64,000 nt of DNA from Chamaecrista fasciculata (taxonomy: Eukaryota; Streptophyta; Magnoliopsida; Fabales; Fabaceae). Position 1 is the first letter of the stretch. Every line of letters begins with the position of its first letter. Below the pieces are notes generated by a model. It made no database searches, was not told the DNA's origin, and saw nothing but the letters and a program-made list of their open reading frames with translations. The stretch spans positions 44,967-108,966 of the forward strand of contig QANZ01006964.1 in assembly GCA_003254925.1 (NCBI GenBank), in the 5' to 3' direction. The position numbers and the translations under genes were made by a program. Positions 37,205 to 47,849 of the stretch are shown piece after piece.

Positions 37205-37422
37205 TTTCCAATTTCAGAGGCACTGTTCTAATGCTTCCAAAAGATGGTGCTGCTGTTGGGATGTCAGACCCGGAGTTTTTTTGGAAGATTCATGAGATCG
37301 AGTTAGTTGTACAATATACTCATGAGAGATTTGTACACTATAATGTAAACAGATGTTTGGCTGATGTTGCTGTTTTTAATTTCTCAGCCGACTTGTATTT
37401 TATTTTTTTATTCCAGTTGTAG
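37205..37422 (+). other. Possible captured exon, unidentified
   Basis: An open stretch after an acceptor-like TTCCAATTTCAG reads GTVLMLPKDGAAVGMSDPEF then FWKIHEIELVV. Its base composition is richer in GC than the surroundings, and it is not part of the RPA-like gene. I do not recognise it; it could be a captured host exon or chance. Confidence 0.3.
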
Positions 37423-38589
37423 GAGATGTAACTATTTTCTGTTTTCCATCATATATGTGCACACTATATTCTGATTTGATGGTTGTATTGGGTGTTCGTT
37501 TTTATTTATTTCACATATAATGCAGATTGTATAATTCACATGTAGTCTTTTTATTTTTTTCTCATCCCCATCTTATTTCGTTGTTTTATGCAGAACTCTT
37601 GTATGAAGACTTCAATTCTGTCTAAGAGGGTTAGAGCAGATTTTCAGGCCAACAATTCATCTTCTGCTTCTGTTTGTTTATCTGATACCGCTGTCAAGAA
37701 GTTCATATTTACAGAGTCAAGCAAAGATGCTCAGTAGACAGAGATTATAATTTGTTTCTTTTCAATTTCTTTTGACTTGCTTAGAGATGTATTTTCGCTT
37801 TTTATCTTTGTATATTTCTTTTATGTTTTCCATATTTCTTTTATGTTTTAAACTTTATGTAATATTTTGCAATCAATGTATGCTTAATTATTACATATTC
37901 TATTTAAGCGTTAATCTGTTTGTCCAACTCAGTGTTTTTATATAGATTATTTCACCGCGATTTTTTTTATTTTTATTTTTATGAAAAAATAATCTATATT
38001 AGAATCATATAACGAATCATTACTATTTATGATATAGCAATCCAATCACTATATGCATTCCTAAAATCTTAAATAATTAAAATTTGATTAAATATGAATT
38101 AGAAAGTCAGTTACTTATTTATTTAATCATTGGGAGTTGAATAGATACTTATATTAAAATTTAGGTAACCAATAAATAGATTGATAGGCTAGAGTAATTA
38201 ATTATATCCTGAGTTCACATTACTTGTTATGTATGAGTTAGGCATGGTAAATATTTTTTATTTACTTTTTATTAATTTCGATTATGAATTTTAGGAAAAG
38301 TTATTGTAAATTGATATAAAGCATATCTAATTAGAATCTGTCGATTGAGATTCATTGATTTCAGTTTGAGATTATTGGTAGATATTAATAAGCAGGTGAT
38401 TCGTTTCTACGCTTTAAATATACCATTATTGTAGGAATTCTGATAACCTTACACGTATTGGTATCTCAAACAATTTGTTTCTTATTCCTTTTCCAAGTAA
38501 CTGTCAGCAGCAGTTATTTATTGTTATTTGGATGCATGCATGAATCTTTTAATTTGTTTCTATTATAATTCTGATGTTTAATTCGTGTT

Positions 38590-38705
38590 TCTCAATATAA
38601 ATACAGACATTCGTGTTTCAAAATCCTTCACAATCTTCTGTTTCTATCAAATCATTATCTTATCTTCCAAAGTCTGCGACGGTTTCTGCTATTCTGTTAT
38701 TGTAA
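38590..38705 (+). promoter_or_regulatory. Promoter and leader of the intact RPA-like gene
   Basis: TATAAATACAG at about 38598 is a good TATA box about 105 bases before the ATG at 38706, with a pyrimidine-rich leader between. The other RPA-like copy has an equivalent TATATAAATCA at about 42714. Confidence 0.6.
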
Positions 38706-40985
38706 ATGGCATTTCATAATGTTACTGATTTATTCCCTCATCCTAGATGCTGGAGAATTAAGGTCAGGGTAATCCGGCTATGGAGGATGCCTTCTTATCT
38801 CCATCCTGATGATCATTCAAGCATTGGCATGGTTCTTACTGATGGTCAGGTTAGTTTTATGTATTTTAAATATTTTGTCTTTTTTCCCCTATATTAATTT
38901 GTTGTTCTGTTAACCAATAACCAATATATTATACATAAGAGTTCCTAATCTGTTTCTTTTTTTTTTAAGGGAGTGTGTATCTCTGCTCATGTAACTAAGT
39001 TTTTCTTCTCAAAGGTTACTGACTTTTTGGAAGAAAGAAAAGTATATGTAATTTCAAATTTTTGTTTGTCTCCCAACCGTGGTTCTTTCAAGACTACAGT
39101 ACATCCCTACCGAATCAAGTTCCAGGAAAAAAAATTGGTTGAACCTGTTCAAGATGACCCTGTCATATCTTTATATGGTTTTAAGTTCATCTCTTTTCCT
39201 GACATATCTGCTAGAATCTATGATGAAAGGTTCTTGGTTGGTTAGTTTCTTACCTTTCTTATTAATTTTGTAAATTAGGCGTTTTACTTAGTTTGTCGTA
39301 TTCAATTATTTTCTTATTCTTAACAGATGTAATAGGTTTGTTGACATGCAAGAGTGATGTCAATCATTCAGTCATTGATGGAAAACTGACACAGTCTATT
39401 GAAATTGAGCTTACCGATTCTGAGTAAGATTTCTGTACTAAATATTTATCTTTTTTGTGTTGTTTGTCTTTTGTATAATATTCTTATTTTCTTATATGTT
39501 GATTCTTGATTTGATATAGGTCAAATAAACTATTTTGTACTTTAAGGGGACATCTCTGTGAGTTGTTGAGTGAATATTTAAGGACTGGATCAAATAAACC
39601 AATTGTTATTGTTCTGCAGTGGGTGAAGATTACAGGTTTTTTTAAATGTTTTTTGTCATTGTTTATTTGATTTTTTAAATATAGGTTTATTTGAAACTAT
39701 ACTTAATCTATATTTGATTGATACAGGAGATTTCACTCCGCGTACTATTTACAATGTTCGTCACCCTTCTAGAATTTTGATTAATCCAGAGGTGGAAGAA
39801 TGTCATATGTTTCTTTCAAGGTATCTTTTATGTCCATATGTTCTATATCATTTATAAAATGTCATTTTTACTAATCATAGTATATTGACAGGTTTTTTGA
39901 CGGTCCTGGGGATGATTTTGTTGGTTCCGACCTTACTTGTTATTCTGAGTCATCAAGTGAATTGATCGAGAATGACATTTTGAACTATGCTAATATAAAG
40001 AATTTGAGTGCACTTGTGAAACTATCCACTGATGTGAGATTTAGTTGCCTAACAAATTGTTTTTATGTTTGTTATGTTTTATGCTTAACTGATTTATTAC
40101 TTAATTTTGCAGGTCAAGTATTGTTTGATTCTTGGAGTGATCCTTAGTGTTGACTCCAAAAAAGGCTGGTTCTATAATGCATGCCCAAGTTGCTCCAAGA
40201 AAGTTATCCATGACGATCGTGGTTTTTATTGTATTAGTTGTGGGCATATGCTTCTGTCTGTTACACCAAAGTTTAAAGTAGAATTGAATGTGTTAGATGA
40301 TTCAAGATGTGCGACGTTCAAGTTATTTGACCGTGAGGTTTCTGAATTAGTTCATTGTTCTGCTGCTGATCTTCTGGAAGAGTTTGTTTCTATATGTATT
40401 AATGTTTTTTTATAAATGCTATTATATTAGAAAAAGAGATATTTAATTAGTTGATAATTAACATATTATTTACATTTGGACATTAGGAGTTGGGTGCTGT
40501 TAGAGTAATTCCTGAAAAGATACAGGATTTAATGGGAAAGATATTGCTTTTTAAATTGAAGATAAGTCAGGACACTTTCTGCCAAGCTGATCCAACTTTT
40601 AATGTCATTGTCATTTCTGAGAATGAGGATTTAATTGAGAAGTTCAAGCTGTACACAGAATTTAATAAGGTGATGTATTATTTTTTACTCTGATAATTTT
40701 AATTTTACTATTTTTCTTATAATTTTCAGTTTCTTTTTCAGGATGAAACTGTTAAAGAAGACCCAACTGTTCTTAAAAACCCTAAAGATCCTGTCAAGGT
40801 TTTTCATTCATTTTCTATTCGTTTCTATGCTTAGTAAAGTTTGCTAACAGTCTTTTATATCTTATTGTTGTATATAGGAATCTGACTTTGATCTTGACCC
40901 TAACTTTGCCAAGATATCTACATCGAAAAGAGTCAATGGAGATGTTGCTAACTCTTCTGCAGATTCGAAGAAGCTGAAGTCTGAC
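38706..40985 (+). CDS. RPA1-like single-strand DNA-binding protein of the Helitron (intact)
   Basis: Ten exons join in frame: 38706-38849, 38970-39240, 39327-39423, 39520-39635, 39727-39820, 39892-40033, 40113-40385, 40487-40669, 40742-40798 and 40878-40985 (stop TGA), giving 494 residues. All introns are GT-AG; the exon 7 donor (GTTTCT) is weak. The N-terminal OB-fold has WRIKVRVIRLWRMPSYLHP, as in plant RPA70-like DUF223 proteins. A second OB-fold covers exons 2-5. The C-terminal Rep_fac-A fold contains a four-Cys zinc ribbon (CPSC...CISCGHML). The tail is Lys-rich (KKLKF). RPA coats single-stranded DNA, and in a rolling-circle transposon it could protect displaced DNA. Its position between Helitron ends and the presence of decayed sister copies identify it as a transposon gene rather than the host RPA1. 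Confidence 0.87.
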
Positions 40986-41507
40986 CCTCTTGAATAGTTT
41001 AGAATTTGTAGTAGTTTAATATGTTTTTGTTTTTATAAGACATTCACAAGTTGGCTATTTATGTTTCTTATGTTTTAGTATTTTGGAATATTGGTTTTCA
41101 CATATGGGTGTTTCTGCAACAATATTATTGAACTATTATAATTGTTGTTATAGTTTTATAATATTATGTTTTTTTTCCACAATTATGCTTTCCTTATTTT
41201 TGTTTTCAATTTGTTGTTTTACAATCTTATTTGTTGTTTTACAATGAAATGTACCATATCTAATATCACATTCTATGAAAACAGGTTTTTTAACTTTATC
41301 GATTGTATTCATTCTTCATATTAATATTTTATAAGAAGAGGAATATAAAAGTGTTGAACTATTTGAATATGATCGCAGCTAAATTATGATTAAGAAAAAA
41401 AACTACAATGTTATTTTGGGATTCAAACCAGATCAATTCAAACTATAACTATTTGAATATGAATCAACAAACTTATAAGTCATATATATGTACAGGTAAA
41501 TTGAAAT

Positions 41508-42866
41508 TGCAAACGGACAACTATTTTCAGGTCTCATAAAAGGTACTCTTTAGACTAAATTTGAAATCATCGAATGGTTAATTCATTAACTTATAACAAG
41601 AACTTTTAATTTCTCAAGAAGCATGAAGGAGACATTTATTTCACAGTTTTTATCTGTATTTGAGTCTCCATCGAAAGTTTAACAGGCCTTGAGAATTAAT
41701 TCAGCAACCTTATCCTATCTATTTGTTCTTTGAATCATCAATGTTAATCTGTTAACATCATAATTTAATTCACATTAATTTGTCTACAACATTTGTCTTC
41801 ATTAAGATATTTAATTTTGGCATTTCAAAGGTTGTTAGTCATTTATTCCTAAAGTTACATCTGTTGAAATGGTGCTATTCTAGAAGAAGTTTGTTGTTGT
41901 TTCTTTTCTCCCCTGTTTTCGATTCTTGAGAATACATTTAATGTTATACTTCTTTCAAGATTTTGTTAGCGGGAATGATGAATTTTGCACCCCCAAGACT
42001 TTGTCGTATAACTTAGGTTATAACTTTTGTGCTCTATATAAATCACTGTTGCTCAGTCTTCTCAGTTCATGATATTTTCTGAACTTTTGCTTTAACGCTT
42101 ATTCGTGTTGCAAGATGTCTTATAAGTTCGACAATGTTGTTGACTTAAATCCTCTAAAGAAAGTCTGGAAAATCAAAGTAAGGATTNTGCAAACGGATAA
42201 CTATTTTCAGGTCTCATAAAAGGTACTCTTTAGACTAAATTTGAAATCATCGAATGGTTAATTCATTAACTTATAAAAAGAACTTTTAATTTCTCAAGAA
42301 GCATGAAGGAGACATTTATTTCACAGTTTTTATCTGTATTTGAGTCTCCATCGAAAGTTTAACAGGCCTTAAGAATTAATTCAGCAACCTTATCCTATCT
42401 ATTTGTTCTTTGAATCATCAATGTTAATCTGTTAACATCATAATTTAATTCACATTAATTTGTCTACAACATTTGTCTTCATTAAGATATTTAATTTTGG
42501 CATTTCAAAGGTTGTTAGTCATTTATTCCTAAAGTTACATCTGTTGAAATGGTGCTATTCTAGAAGAAGTTTGTTGTTGTTTCTTTTCTCCTCTGTTTTC
42601 GATTCTTGAGAATACATTTAATGTTATACTTCTTTCAAGATTTTGTTAGCGGGAATGATGAATTTTGCACCCCCAAGACTTTGTCGTATAACTTAGGTTA
42701 TAACTTTTGTGCTCTATATAAATCATTGTTGCTCAGTCTTCTCAGTTCATGATATTTTCTGAACTTTTGCTTTAACGCTTATTCGTGTTGCAAGATGTCT
42801 TATAAGTTCGACAATGTTGTTGACTTAAATCCTCTAAAGAAAGTATGGAAAATCAAAGTAAGGATT
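41508..42866 (+). repeat. 679-bp direct duplication meeting at an N
   Basis: 41508-42186 and 42188-42866 are nearly identical, with about half a dozen substitutions noticed. The single N at 42187 sits exactly at the joint. Each unit holds a promoter (TATATAAATCA) and the first 24 codons of an RPA-like gene (ATG at 42115 and at 42795). Either a recent tandem duplication, or two overlapping contigs or haplotypes joined at a gap. Confidence 0.95.
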
Positions 42867-44836
42867 ATACGTTTGTGGAGGATGCCTTCGTACACTAATC
42901 CATCCGACTTCTTTAGTCTAGAGATGGTGCTAAGTGATAAGACGGTAAATTATATTTGTATTTTTCTTTTCTTTGTTTTGTTCTTGTGTACTTTTGTTAA
43001 TGTATTGTTTGTCATTGGCAGGGATGTCATATACATGGTTATGTTAAAAAGTGTTTTTTGGCAAGGTTTACTCCACAGTTAGTTGAGGGGAAAGTATATG
43101 TCATATCTAATTTTTTACTGGGGCAAAATGGTGGTGCTTACAAATCCTGTGTTCACTCCTACAAAATCAATTTCCAGTTTTCTACTGTTGTGAAACCCGT
43201 AGAGGACGATAAGGACATTCCATTGTATGGTTTCAATTTCATACTTTTTCCTGATATTTCTTCTAGGATCCACGACGATGGTTTGTTGGTTGGTAAGTAA
43301 TATTTTTATTTTAATATTATATTATTTCTTATGTAGTAATGTTTGAAGTTCAAATGTTTTATAAAGTTTTGTATTTTTGTATCAAATATCATTGGAATGC
43401 TTACTGGAAGGAGTGAGGTTTATGAAACTAATAAACCTGGAAAAGTCTCCAAAAGGATTGATATTGAGCTTACAAATCTCGAGTTTGAATCTTTCCATTT
43501 TATGCTTTTAGATATTTTTTCTATATAAAATTTATATGTAACACTTTTTTGTTTTTGTGTCTGTAGGGCGAATAAGGTTGTTTGTTCTTTGTGGGATCAT
43601 TATTGTGATCTGTTGAGTAATTACTTGAAGATCTCGAAAGACAAGCCTATTGTTCTTTTAATGCAATGGTGCAAAATCAAGGATTTTCCAGGTTCCTATA
43701 AGTTTATATTGTTCTGACATTAGTTTGTATGTTTGGTTATTTGACATTGTTTAACCTTTTTTATAAAAGGAAACTATGCTGCTCGGAAACTATCCAATTC
43801 TCTGTACTCCACTAGAATTTTTATCAATCCTGATGTGAATGAATGTCACCATTTTTTGGCCAGGTATTTTTTTTTAAGTTTCCTATGAGTTCTATAGTTT
43901 CTTCAAGTATTTCATTTATTATGCTTTTTTTCATCTTATGTTCAGGTACCTGGACGCGCCATCTAATGGAAATCTGACAACTAATGTTCCGAGATATCTA
44001 ATTCGTCAAGCATGCCAATGATTGAAGAAGATTTGCTCACCCTTACTGTTGCCAAAAACATTGATGATCTTGGAACCTGTTCTCCAGATGTTAGTTTTCT
44101 ATATTTGTTAAATTTCTCAACATGTATTTTTTATATCTCTAATTATGTTTTGTTTGTTTTAGATCAACTCATGTGTTATTCTTGGAACTATACTTACTAT
44201 TGAGACAACAAGAGGATGGTATTATAATTCGTGCAAGAAATGTAGGAAGAATGTTGTTCCTGATGGTGAAGGTTTTTTTTTGTGAAAAGTGTGGTGGTTT
44301 GGCAGAAGCTGTTATTCCAAGGTTTAAAGTTGAAGTGAAAGTTGTTGATGAATCTGGCTGTGTTGTGTTGATCTTATTTGATCGTGAAGTCTCACAAGTT
44401 TTAATGTGTTCTGCTCCTGAATTGGTTGAAGGATTAGTTGTTGTATGTTTTTTTCTGTGACATGTTTTATTGGGAATTTTTCCTTTGAGATTTCTATTTC
44501 TCATGTCATAATTTTTTACATTTTAAATCAGGACTATGGAGATCCTTCAGCGTATCCAACAAAGCTTGATGAATTCCTTGGGAAGAAATTCCTTTTCAAA
44601 TTGAAAGTCAATGATGAGAGATTTTCTAAAGCTGACCCTAAGTATATTGTCATGAGGATGTCTGACAAAGAGAATTTGATTGATCAGTACAATCTGAACA
44701 AAGTTAAGAACGAGGTATAAATTCAAGATGTTCATCTGCTTCTACTGTTTTCATTTTTAATTAATGTCATTTTTTGTGGAATTTTAGGTTTCTCCATGTA
44801 GTCGACCTTCTGCTGTTTTCTCATATATTAATCAGG
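42795..44836 (+). pseudogene. RPA1-like copy 2, full-length but decayed
   Basis: The exon plan follows the intact gene: 42795-42944, 43022-43292, about 43387-43479, 43567-43691, about 43771-43862, 43946-44090, 44163 to about 44440, 44532-44714 and 44789-44836. Conserved blocks include WKIKVRIIRLWRMPSYTNP, VYVISNFLLGQNGG, YGFNFILFPDISSRI, then CKKCRKN...CEKCGG. Decay: the exon 3 acceptor lacks its G (CAA instead of CAG), exon 6 has a frame change near 43994, and exon 7 has one extra T in the poly-T run near 44280. Its last exons run directly into the helicase fragment. Confidence 0.82.
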
Positions 44837-44916
44837 TTCAGTCTAAAATATTGTTCCCATTTTGATTTTTTCTTTTATTTGTTGATATTGTTTGTTTATA
44901 TATTTTAATTACTGAC

Positions 44917-46166
44917 GTGGTATTTCTCACTCTAGGTTTTGCATTCCCATTGATATAAATGAAGTTTCTATTTGTAACATTAATCAGAGTTCTGATTTAG
45001 CTGAGTTGCTTTCCAAAACTAAGTTGATTATTTGGGATGAGGCTCCAATGGCTAACAAACACTGTTTCGAAGCACTGGATCGCACAATGCGAGATGTTTT
45101 AAGATTTTCAAATCCTCTTAGTAAACATTTGTCATTTGGTGGGAAGGTTGTTGTTTTTGGTGGTGACTTTAGACAGATTTTACCTGTCATTCCTAAAGGT
45201 TCTAGACAAGACATTGTCAATGCATCATTGAATTCATCAAAATTGTGGTCTCATTGCAAGGTGTTAACCTTGACAAAGAATATGAGACTTCAAGTTCAAT
45301 CATGTCCTGAAGAGATTGATGAGATCAAAGAGTTCTCTGAATGGATTCTTTCAATTGGTAATGGCACAGAAGGTGGTGATAACGATGGCTATGCTGAGAT
45401 TGAAATACTTGAGGATCTTCTAATTAAAGAAGCTTCTGATCCCATCTCAGCAATTGTCAATAGCACGTATCCAGATTTTATGGTTAATCTTAACAATTCA
45501 TCTTTTTTTGAGGACAGAGCTATTTTATGTCCTACATTAGAAGATGTTGATTCGATCAACAATTTCATGTTAAATATGCTACCTGGTGAGGAAGTTACCT
45601 ACTTGAGCTCTGATAGCATATGCAAGTCACACATGAATGTTGAATCTTTGGACGATATTTACACTCCTGAAATTCTGAATTCTTTAAGATGTTCTGGTGT
45701 CCCTAATCATATGTTAAAATTGAAAGTTGGTTGTCATATTATGCTGTTAAGGAATTTGGACAGATCTATGGGTTTATGCAATGACAGTAGACTAATTGTA
45801 ACTAAATTAGGGAAGCATGTGGTCGAAGCAAAGATTATTACAGGAGATAAAATTGGAGAGAAGGTATTAATTCCACGTACTATCATGACTCCTTCAAATT
45901 CGAGCTTGCCTTTCAAATTCCAACGCAGGCAATTTCCTATTTGCGTATCTTTTGCAATGACAATAAATAAGAGTCAATGTCAGTCACTCTCATCAGTTGG
46001 GTTGTACTTATCCCGACCAGTTTTTACTCATGGACAATTATATGTAGCTATATCTAGAGTCAAAAGAAGAAAAGGGTTGAAGATAATTATATGTGACAAG
46101 GATGGTAACATCTTCAACAAGACTACAAATGTTGTGTTCAAGGAGGTGTTTAGGAATCTTGTCTGA
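44917..46166 (+). pseudogene. Helitron RepHel PIF1-type helicase, 3' part
   Basis: The reading HSRFCIPIDINEVSIC, SSDLAELLSKTKLIIWDEAP, ALDRTMRDVL, VVFGGDFRQILPVIPKGSR and KVLTLTKNMRL matches helicase motifs II and III of Helitron PIF1 helicases. The end has the conserved FPICVSFAMTINKSQCQSL, GLYLSRPVFTHGQLYVAIS RVK and a stop at 46166. The frame is open for over 400 codons. The part before HSRF, including the Walker A (motif I) and the whole Rep nuclease, is missing: the reading begins abruptly after a stop near 44917. A start at ATG 45006 would give 386 residues. Whether it is expressed as a fusion with the upstream RPA-like exons is open. Confidence 0.92.
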
Positions 46167-47058
46167 CTTTAAATTGGTTCGTATTGCTGTTATTCCAGAA
46201 TTTTGATCATCTTAGTTTAAGATTTACTATTTCATTTCTCCAGAATTTACTACTGGATTGACTTATACTTTTGAAATACAATATGGATTTGCATTCTCAT
46301 TATCAGTAGTACAAATTATTACCTGATATGTTGCATTACAGATGTAGTTTTTCTATCAACTTCGATGCCCAAAATTCCCATCTTCTTCATCTTTCGTCTA
46401 CTTATCTGGTATTGTTATATTATCAGCTGAAACAGTGATTAGGTTAGTATTTTTAAATTTGCACCTCAAGATCTGTATATATTTAAAATACAACATGGGA
46501 TAGTTATTCAACTATTTCAAAATCAGTCAAAACATGATTTGCCAGCCATATTCGATTCCCTTGCTGGCTATAATGTATCTATCACTAAGTTTTATCAAAT
46601 TTGAATCAAAATTTCTAATGAACTATACTAGCTGCACTCATCGATGATTCCGAAATAGTATAGGTTTTCAAGGAAAAATGGAAGTCGGTATATTATCATT
46701 TGGTAGCCGAGAAAAACTTACACAGAACAGAGGAGTTAATCATCTATGATCTGTTCTTCATTCCATTCGCCATTTTGTCTCCATTCCACATATGCCAGTT
46801 GATCTTCCTCCTGTCGCATTCGAATCCCATTTTTGGGAGGTTGGTAGTCTCAGTGGCTGAAGGTTGGTAGTCTCATTTTTGGGAGCACCCGGGAAGGTTT
46901 TTTCTTGATCTTGCGGGATTCTTCGCTGATTCGAAATAATGGGTTCCTCCTGGCAAGATTCGGCGACGGTGACTTTACCATTTTAGTAGGAGGCAGAGGC
47001 GATGCTACAAGTGGATGGATGAACCGAGAAATACCAAATTAAATATAAATATAAATAT
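46167..47058. other. Helitron 3' region without a gene
   Basis: AT-rich, no open frame of note. The more GC-rich stretch 46740-47030 (GGTTGGTAGTCTCA repeated twice, about 46839 and 46864) could be captured host DNA but encodes nothing I recognise. Confidence 0.4.
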
Positions 47059-47849
47059 CTATATATCTATATAAAGCAGATAAATTTCCACCAGAATTTC
47101 CCATGTGGATCTAAATTTTTTTTTTGGTCACTACTTTGAAATGATGACTTATCCTTTGAATGTTCGCCAATTCCCGAATTGTTTAGGTCATATCCAAATA
47201 TATAATATACTATGTAATGACGTCCGATTAATTCTTTGTTCGGTACACAATATCTTTCTGTTTTTATGTTTTATTACACATGTAATGTTAAGATCTGAAT
47301 TGTAATTGTTTATTAATTTTGCAAATTACGCTATGTCACCTAATTGTTATTTATTTAATAATTTTGTAGACATCATTTCCACTTCATAAATTTAAAGATC
47401 CTGTTTGTAATATTTACCAAAATCTTTATGTAAAGCAGATAACTTTCCACCAGAATTTGCCATGTGGATCTAAATTTTTTTTTTTGGTCACTACTTTGAA
47501 ATGATGACTTATCCTTTGAAAGTTCGTCAATTCCCGAATTGTTTAGGTCATATCCAAATATATAATATACTATGTAATGACGTCCGCTTAATTCTTTGTT
47601 CGGTAGTCAATATCTTTCTGTTTTTACGTTTTAGTACACATGTAATGTTAAGATCTGAATCGTAATCGTTTATTAATTTTGCAAATTACGCTATGTCACC
47701 TAATTGTTATTTATTTAATATTCTTGTAGACATCATTTTCACTTCATAAATTTAAAGATCCTATCTGTAATATTTACCAAAATCTTTATGTAAATATATT
47801 TACCAAAATCAAAAGAACCACCCATGGATTGGCACGGGGTTAAAACTAG
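47059..47849 (+). mobile_element. Nested or terminal small Helitron with 359-bp tandem units
   Basis: A second 5' end (TCTATATATCTATATAAAG at 47059, then CAGATAAATTTCCACCAG) matches the first 75 or so bases of the large Helitron. The 359-bp unit 47073-47431 is repeated at 47432-47790 with few changes. The shared 3' end at 47849 closes it. It may be an independent non-autonomous Helitron inserted in, or replacing the end of, the large one. Confidence 0.65.

Larger units (their letters stand above)
34655..37737 (+). pseudogene. RPA1-like copy 1, truncated
   Basis: Only the C-terminal part of the gene remains. The zinc-ribbon exon (about 34655-34911) reads SGWYINSC, then after a one-base insertion LLCSNCGDLLLSVVPKF and MFDREISKLLSCSASDLLP. 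The next exon (35011-35192) reads DFGVRTFFPEEIEEIVGSQ and LFKLRLSEDSF. A last exon at 37594-37737 (acceptor TTATGCAG) ends in TAG. The intron between the last two is 2.4 kb and contains a 490-bp tandem duplication. The N-terminal DNA-binding folds are absent. Confidence 0.75.
32333..47849 (+). mobile_element. Large Helitron with RPA-like genes and a PIF1 helicase fragment
   Basis: The left end is A|TCTATATATATA followed by TAAAGCAGATAACTTTCCAC; the right end is CCCATGGATTGGCACGGGG, an imperfect stem-loop, then TTAAAACTAG|T. These are the TC...CTAG ends and A/T insertion site of plant Helitrons. Inside, all plus strand, are an RPA-like last exon (33916-34038), a decayed RPA-like copy (34655-37737), an intact RPA1-like gene (38706-40985), a second decayed copy (42795-44836) and the 3' part of a RepHel PIF1 helicase (44917-46166). 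Plant Helitrons are known to carry RPA-like genes. No HUH Rep domain or Walker A was found. A second 5' end at 47059 shares about 75 bp with the first, so a smaller Helitron (47059-47849) may supply the 3' end and the larger one may have lost its own. Confidence 0.85.

Noticed and set aside
38706-40985. Host replication protein A1
   Set aside because: Only 494 residues, flanked by decayed sister copies and Helitron termini; it fits the Helitron RPA-like group better.
44169-44504. 111-codon minus-strand frame opposite the RPA-like zinc ribbon
   Set aside because: Antisense shadow of the decayed RPA-like exon.
45006-46166. Host PIF1 helicase gene
   Set aside because: It resembles the Helitron RepHel helicase rather than host PIF1, lacks the Walker A part and sits within Helitron ends.
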